This document shows, one piece after another, positions 11,469-14,308 of a stretch of DNA of 14,308 bases. This DNA comes from JALOAD01 sp023228995 [NCBI: Candidatus Muiribacterium halophilum] (GTDB lineage Bacteria > Muiribacteriota > Muiribacteriia > Muiribacteriales). The translations under genes were made by a program, and so were the position numbers. The stretch spans positions 1-14,308 of the forward strand of contig JALOAD010000071.1 of the NCBI GenBank assembly GCA_023228995.1. Reading direction: 5' to 3'. Under the pieces are notes generated by a model. That model made no database searches. It was not told where the DNA came from and was given only the letters and a program-made list of their open reading frames with translations. Numbering within the stretch: the first letter of the stretch is position 1; the number at the start of each line of letters is the position of its first letter.

Positions 11469-14078
11469 ATGAATTATTTTGTTATAAATAAAAACAATCA
11501 ATATAACAATTTTATAGTATCTCGAAATAATGAGATTTTTCAATTTCGTAAAAATATTGACAATTTTAACATTAATATTGTGGAAGGTATAAGAGGAATT
11601 GGAAAAACAAGTGTTATAAACAAGTTTAATGAAATTTTGAAAAATGAAAGAAATAAAAATACTTTTTATATATCTGTTAATTATATTAAAAATTTTGAAG
11701 ATGTAAAAGACGAGTTTGATAAAAATATACTTTGTCTTCTTAAAGAAAAACAAAATTCAATTGTGTTTTTAAATTCAGATAATTGTTTTGGATTAATTGA
11801 TTATATAAAAAAAGATATTTTAGTTAAAAGCCATGTTTTTTTTGAAACTTCATCTAAATATATTTTATCTAGTCAGGATATTGGAAAGATTTATATATAT
11901 AGAATAAACGAATTTAATAAAAAAGAAGTTAAAAACTATATTAATACAGTTTCAGGAATGAAGTTTTATGAAAAATATTGTGATTTTTATGATGTTATAG
12001 AAAACATAAGCTGTGGTATTCCAAAACTTCTTAATAAAATATTAAGTCTTATCTCCAATTATGAAATAGAACCGAATGAAATTGAAAATTCTGATTTTCT
12101 TAAAAATATAATTGATATATATATGACAGAGAATAAAGAAAAATTCTCTTTATTTTCAAAAGAACTTCAACTACTTTCTTTCAATTGTTTTAATGTATCT
12201 TTTGATTATTTTTTTGATAATAAAAAATTTATTAATTTTTTACGATTGAATCTAATGATTGATGAAAGTAATAAAAATAAAAGTTTGAGAAAGATTTTTG
12301 CAACATATTATAGAAATTCTACTTTAAAAAAAAATAAAAATGAGATATATGAGTTGATTTTAAATAAAGTTTTTAAAAATAATATTTTTGATATTGAATG
12401 TCTTAACAAAATGCTGTTAATGTCTGAAATATGCAATAAAATAGAACAATTCGTTGATTATACTCTCAATAATATAATTCCTGTAGATGTTTATCGTAAT
12501 AAATTAAATTTATTATCTGATATTGTGTGTAATATTTTAAAAAAAACTGATTATAGGAAATTTGAAGTTGAAAAAACAAGAATAATTCTAAAAAGTCTTA
12601 TGTTTTATAACAAAGATGTTGAACTTGAAAATGATATTGAAAAGCTAAAAAATGATGTTGAGTATTATTCAATTAAAGGTAATTATTATATGGGAATTAA
12701 TGATTTTGCAAAAGCACTTAATAGTTTTGCAAAAGGTATTGAAAAAGATAATGATATTTTAAGACAAATTGTTATTAATTATAGAATGAGCAATTGCTAT
12801 ATTGCCCTCCATGATTTTAATAAAGCTTATGAAAATTATGCAAAAACTATTGAAATTATAGAAAATCTTGAAAAAATTGCAGACAAAAATGACAAAAAAA
12901 GTTTTTTTATTATTAACTCAATTAAAGGTGCTATTTATCGTTCAAAAGGTTTTATAAGTTTGAATAAATATAGAATATATGAAGCTATTGATTATTTTAT
13001 CAGAGCTGAAGAAAAACTTGTTTTGTTAGAAGATTTTTTTGGGCTTTCTACAACATATTCTATGATTGCTCTTTGCTATACAAGACTTGATAAATTCGGA
13101 TTATCTTTGAAATATTATAGAAAACATGTAGTTATTGAAAAAAAATTAGCTTCAAAAAATCTTAAAATATTAAGATTGAATTTTATTATTGATTTTTACC
13201 TTATACTTAAAAAAACTGAAAAAGCTAATAAGTTTATTAGAATATTAGAGTCACAACTTGAAAGAGGTTTTTTGACATATCGTTATAGAATTGCTATGTA
13301 TGATGGTTTGGTTTCGATTTTTAAAAATGATTTTGAAAAAGCCGTTTATTATCTTGAAGAAACTCTTGATATTTTAAAGGATAATTCTTATCATCTTTCA
13401 AATCTTCCTCTTCTTTTTAATTATGCTAAATGTCTTTTTTTAATCAAAAAAACCGAACATGCAGCTGAAGTGTTCAAAAAAGTTCTTGATATTTCTGAAA
13501 AAAATAATATGGAAATGTTCAGATGTCTTACTATGTTTTTTTTAGGTAAAATATACACAGATACTAGACATTTTTATTTTGAAATTTACTCAGATATTCT
13601 TAAAGAACTTCCTGCCGAAGCTAAGCAGTTTGTAATTAAAGAGATTGAAGAATTTAATAATATGGAAGATTATTTTCAAAACATGTATCCTTATAATGTT
13701 AGTAATATTGAGGGTACAAAGAATTGTGATAACTATGATATTTTGAAAATCAGATCAAATAAGAGTAATTATAAGTTTTTTATTGATTTTGAAAATCTTG
13801 AAATGCTTATTGATGGTGTGGAAAAAAATCTTTTCAGAAAGAGAAATCTTATAAAGACTATTATTGTTTTGCTTGAAGCTAATGGTAAAACTATTTCACC
13901 TGATGAGATTTTTGCCAAAGTATGGGGTAGGAATATTTCTGAAAAATCAGATAAAAACCTTTTGAGAGTTACAATTCACTCTATAAGAAAAATTGTTCCT
14001 GATTATGTTGTTTATGATTCTATAAATGATGGATATTCTATAAATGGAGTAGATAAATATTGTATAATTAGGAAATAA
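11469..14078 (+). CDS. STAND-like P-loop NTPase with TPR repeats and C-terminal OmpR-type winged helix
   Basis: This 869-residue protein has three parts. Residues about 10-220 are a P-loop NTPase with Walker A GIRGIGKT (40-47). The hydrophobic Walker B strand SIVFLNSD (97-104) has Asn where Asp is expected, and CGIPKLL (182-188) resembles the GxP motif of STAND ATPases. Residues about 395-735 hold TPR-like helical repeats (for example NDFAKALNSFAKGIEKD, HDFNKAYENYAKTIEII, NDFEKAVYYLEETLDIL, TEHAAEVFKKVLDIS). Residues about 765-860 are an OmpR/PhoB-type winged helix (LEMLIDGVEKNLFRKRNLIKT, ISPDEIFAKVWG, DKNLLRVTIHSIRKI, DGYSING). The plan matches MalT-like ligand-triggered transcription activators but with an OmpR-type and not a LuxR-type output. 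It probably senses a partner or small molecule through the TPRs and controls nearby genes. Confidence 0.85.
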   Translation: MNYFVINKNNQYNNFIVSRNNEIFQFRKNIDNFNINIVEGIRGIGKTSVINKFNEILKNERNKNTFYISVNYIKNFEDVKDEFDKNILCLLKEKQNSIVFLNSDNCFGLIDYIKKDILVKSHVFFETSSKYILSSQDIGKIYIYRINEFNKKEVKNYINTVSGMKFYEKYCDFYDVIENISCGIPKLLNKILSLISNYEIEPNEIENSDFLKNIIDIYMTENKEKFSLFSKELQLLSFNCFNVSFDYFFDNKKFINFLRLNLMIDESNKNKSLRKIFATYYRNSTLKKNKNEIYELILNKVFKNNIFDIECLNKMLLMSEICNKIEQFVDYTLNNIIPVDVYRNKLNLLSDIVCNILKKTDYRKFEVEKTRIILKSLMFYNKDVELENDIEKLKNDVEYYSIKGNYYMGINDFAKALNSFAKGIEKDNDILRQIVINYRMSNCYIALHDFNKAYENYAKTIEIIENLEKIADKNDKKSFFIINSIKGAIYRSKGFISLNKYRIYEAIDYFIRAEEKLVLLEDFFGLSTTYSMIALCYTRLDKFGLSLKYYRKHVVIEKKLASKNLKILRLNFIIDFYLILKKTEKANKFIRILESQLERGFLTYRYRIAMYDGLVSIFKNDFEKAVYYLEETLDILKDNSYHLSNLPLLFNYAKCLFLIKKTEHAAEVFKKVLDISEKNNMEMFRCLTMFFLGKIYTDTRHFYFEIYSDILKELPAEAKQFVIKEIEEFNNMEDYFQNMYPYNVSNIEGTKNCDNYDILKIRSNKSNYKFFIDFENLEMLIDGVEKNLFRKRNLIKTIIVLLEANGKTISPDEIFAKVWGRNISEKSDKNLLRVTIHSIRKIVPDYVVYDSINDGYSINGVDKYCIIRK

Positions 14079-14080
14079 GA

Positions 14081-14120
14081 GAGTTAAAGGGTTAAAGGGT
14101 TGAGGGTTAAAGGGTTGAGG
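14081..14120. repeat. Alternating GTTAAAGG / GTTGAGG tandem array
   Basis: Directly after the regulator gene, units of 8 (GTTAAAGG) and 7 bases (GTTGAGG) alternate: 8, 8, 7, 8, 7. It is the opposite-strand form of the CCCTTTAAC/CCCTCAAC motifs. GTTGAGGGTT at 14099-14108 is the exact inverse of AACCCTCAAC at 14247-14256, so the spacer between is bracketed by inverted copies. Confidence 0.7.
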
Positions 14121-14122
14121 AT

Positions 14123-14208
14123 AATAGCGAAAAAAAGTTATTGCTTTTTTAGTGAGGTTTTTAAACTAGACCGAAAGGTCTTTACTAACGAGCGAAGCGA
14201 GTGCTAAC
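14123..14208. other. Hairpin-rich spacer after the regulator gene
   Basis: Three small structures follow. AATAGC/GTTATT (14123-14142, or the alternative AAAAAAG/CTTTTTT) precedes six T and may be a weak terminator. AGACC, GAAA, GGTCT (14168-14181) is a 5-bp stem with a GNRA-type loop followed by TTT. CTAAC repeats flank GAGCGAAGCGAG (14185-14208), which contains GCGAAGC, known as an unusually stable DNA mini-hairpin. No gene is seen in 14079-14308. Confidence 0.5.
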
Positions 14209-14246
14209 TGTATTTACCACTTTACTGTTTGCAGGGTTTTGTTTTT

Positions 14247-14286
14247 AACCCTCAACTTCTTAAACTCACTAACTTTATTTATTGTT
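14247..14286. repeat. CCCTCAAC / TAAACTC repeat, related to the AAA+ upstream tract
   Basis: AACCCTCAAC (14247-14256) is followed by the 26-base segment 14261-14286, which agrees at 22 of 26 positions with 6598-6623. At 6598 the segment runs into a promoter; here it runs into the shortened hairpin repeat. Confidence 0.6.
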
Positions 14287-14308
14287 GTCTATTCTGAGCC
14301 GGGATCTG
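14286..14308 (+). repeat. Dispersed hairpin repeat copy 3, internally deleted, cut by window end
   Basis: TGTC is joined directly to TATTCTGAGCCGGGATCTG. Compared with copies 1 and 2, ten bases (ATCCCGGTAC or the frame-shifted equivalent) are missing, which removes the left arm of the hairpin. The right arm is intact. What follows is outside the window. Confidence 0.75.

Noticed and set aside
11391-11753. Minus-strand frame of 120 residues
   Set aside because: It is hydrophobic, Phe/Ile/Lys-rich antisense of the regulator gene, has no start signal and no family features.
14081-14120. Chromosome end or telomere
   Set aside because: The heptamer-like array is short, internal and recurs in ordinary spacers.

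Overview
The window is very AT-rich and densely coded, with A/T-rich codons, runs of A and T in the spacers, and the usual bacterial stops (TAA, TAG and TGA all end clear genes). It encodes a lipoprotein, a signal peptide-bearing nucleotidase, a chemotaxis receptor and an NrdG-like radical SAM protein. This suggests a motile or surface-sensing, probably anaerobic or microaerophilic, low-GC bacterium. I cannot name the phylum from sequence alone.

Left part (1-3624, mostly minus strand): the 5' end of an exported protein leaving the window, a small lipoprotein, a tRNA-Leu(CAA) on the plus strand whose promoter lies over the lipoprotein start, and a cheW-mcp-cheY operon closed by a strong terminator. 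No cheA, cheR or cheB is present, and the CheW is short, apparently lacking an internal block.

Middle (3625-4957): a XerC/D-like tyrosine recombinase sits between two inverted 28-bp sites built like dif (11-bp arm, 6-bp spacer, 11-bp arm). The sites have the same spacer read on opposite strands, so the enzyme should be able to invert its own gene. One end lies immediately upstream of the cheW ribosome binding site and the other faces a 5'-nucleotidase gene. This makes a plausible phase-variable switch between chemotaxis and nucleotidase expression, although one candidate cheW promoter would survive inversion.

Right part (4958-14078, all plus strand): a secreted 5'-nucleotidase/metallophosphatase, then a gene set made of a Ycf46-like AAA+ ATPase, a DUF1257/Ycf35-like protein, a protein joining a PH-like domain to a degenerate ComEA-type helix-hairpin-helix, a 75-residue DUF2997-like protein and an NrdG-type radical SAM protein. 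The last four are tightly packed or overlapping. It is followed by a STAS-domain protein and a large P-loop NTPase-TPR-winged helix regulator. The AAA/DUF1257/DUF2997/radical SAM association is, to my knowledge, a recurring but functionally uncharacterised neighbourhood. The added PH-HhH protein and the STAS plus STAND-like regulator next to it make this locus the best candidate for an undescribed system.

The spacers carry recognisable repeat families: a 37-bp CCCGG/CCGGG hairpin element in two identical copies plus a third with its hairpin arm deleted; TAAACCC-type (telomere-like) tracts, some just upstream of promoters; a GAAACnGGG iteron array; and small hairpins with GAA or GAAA loops.
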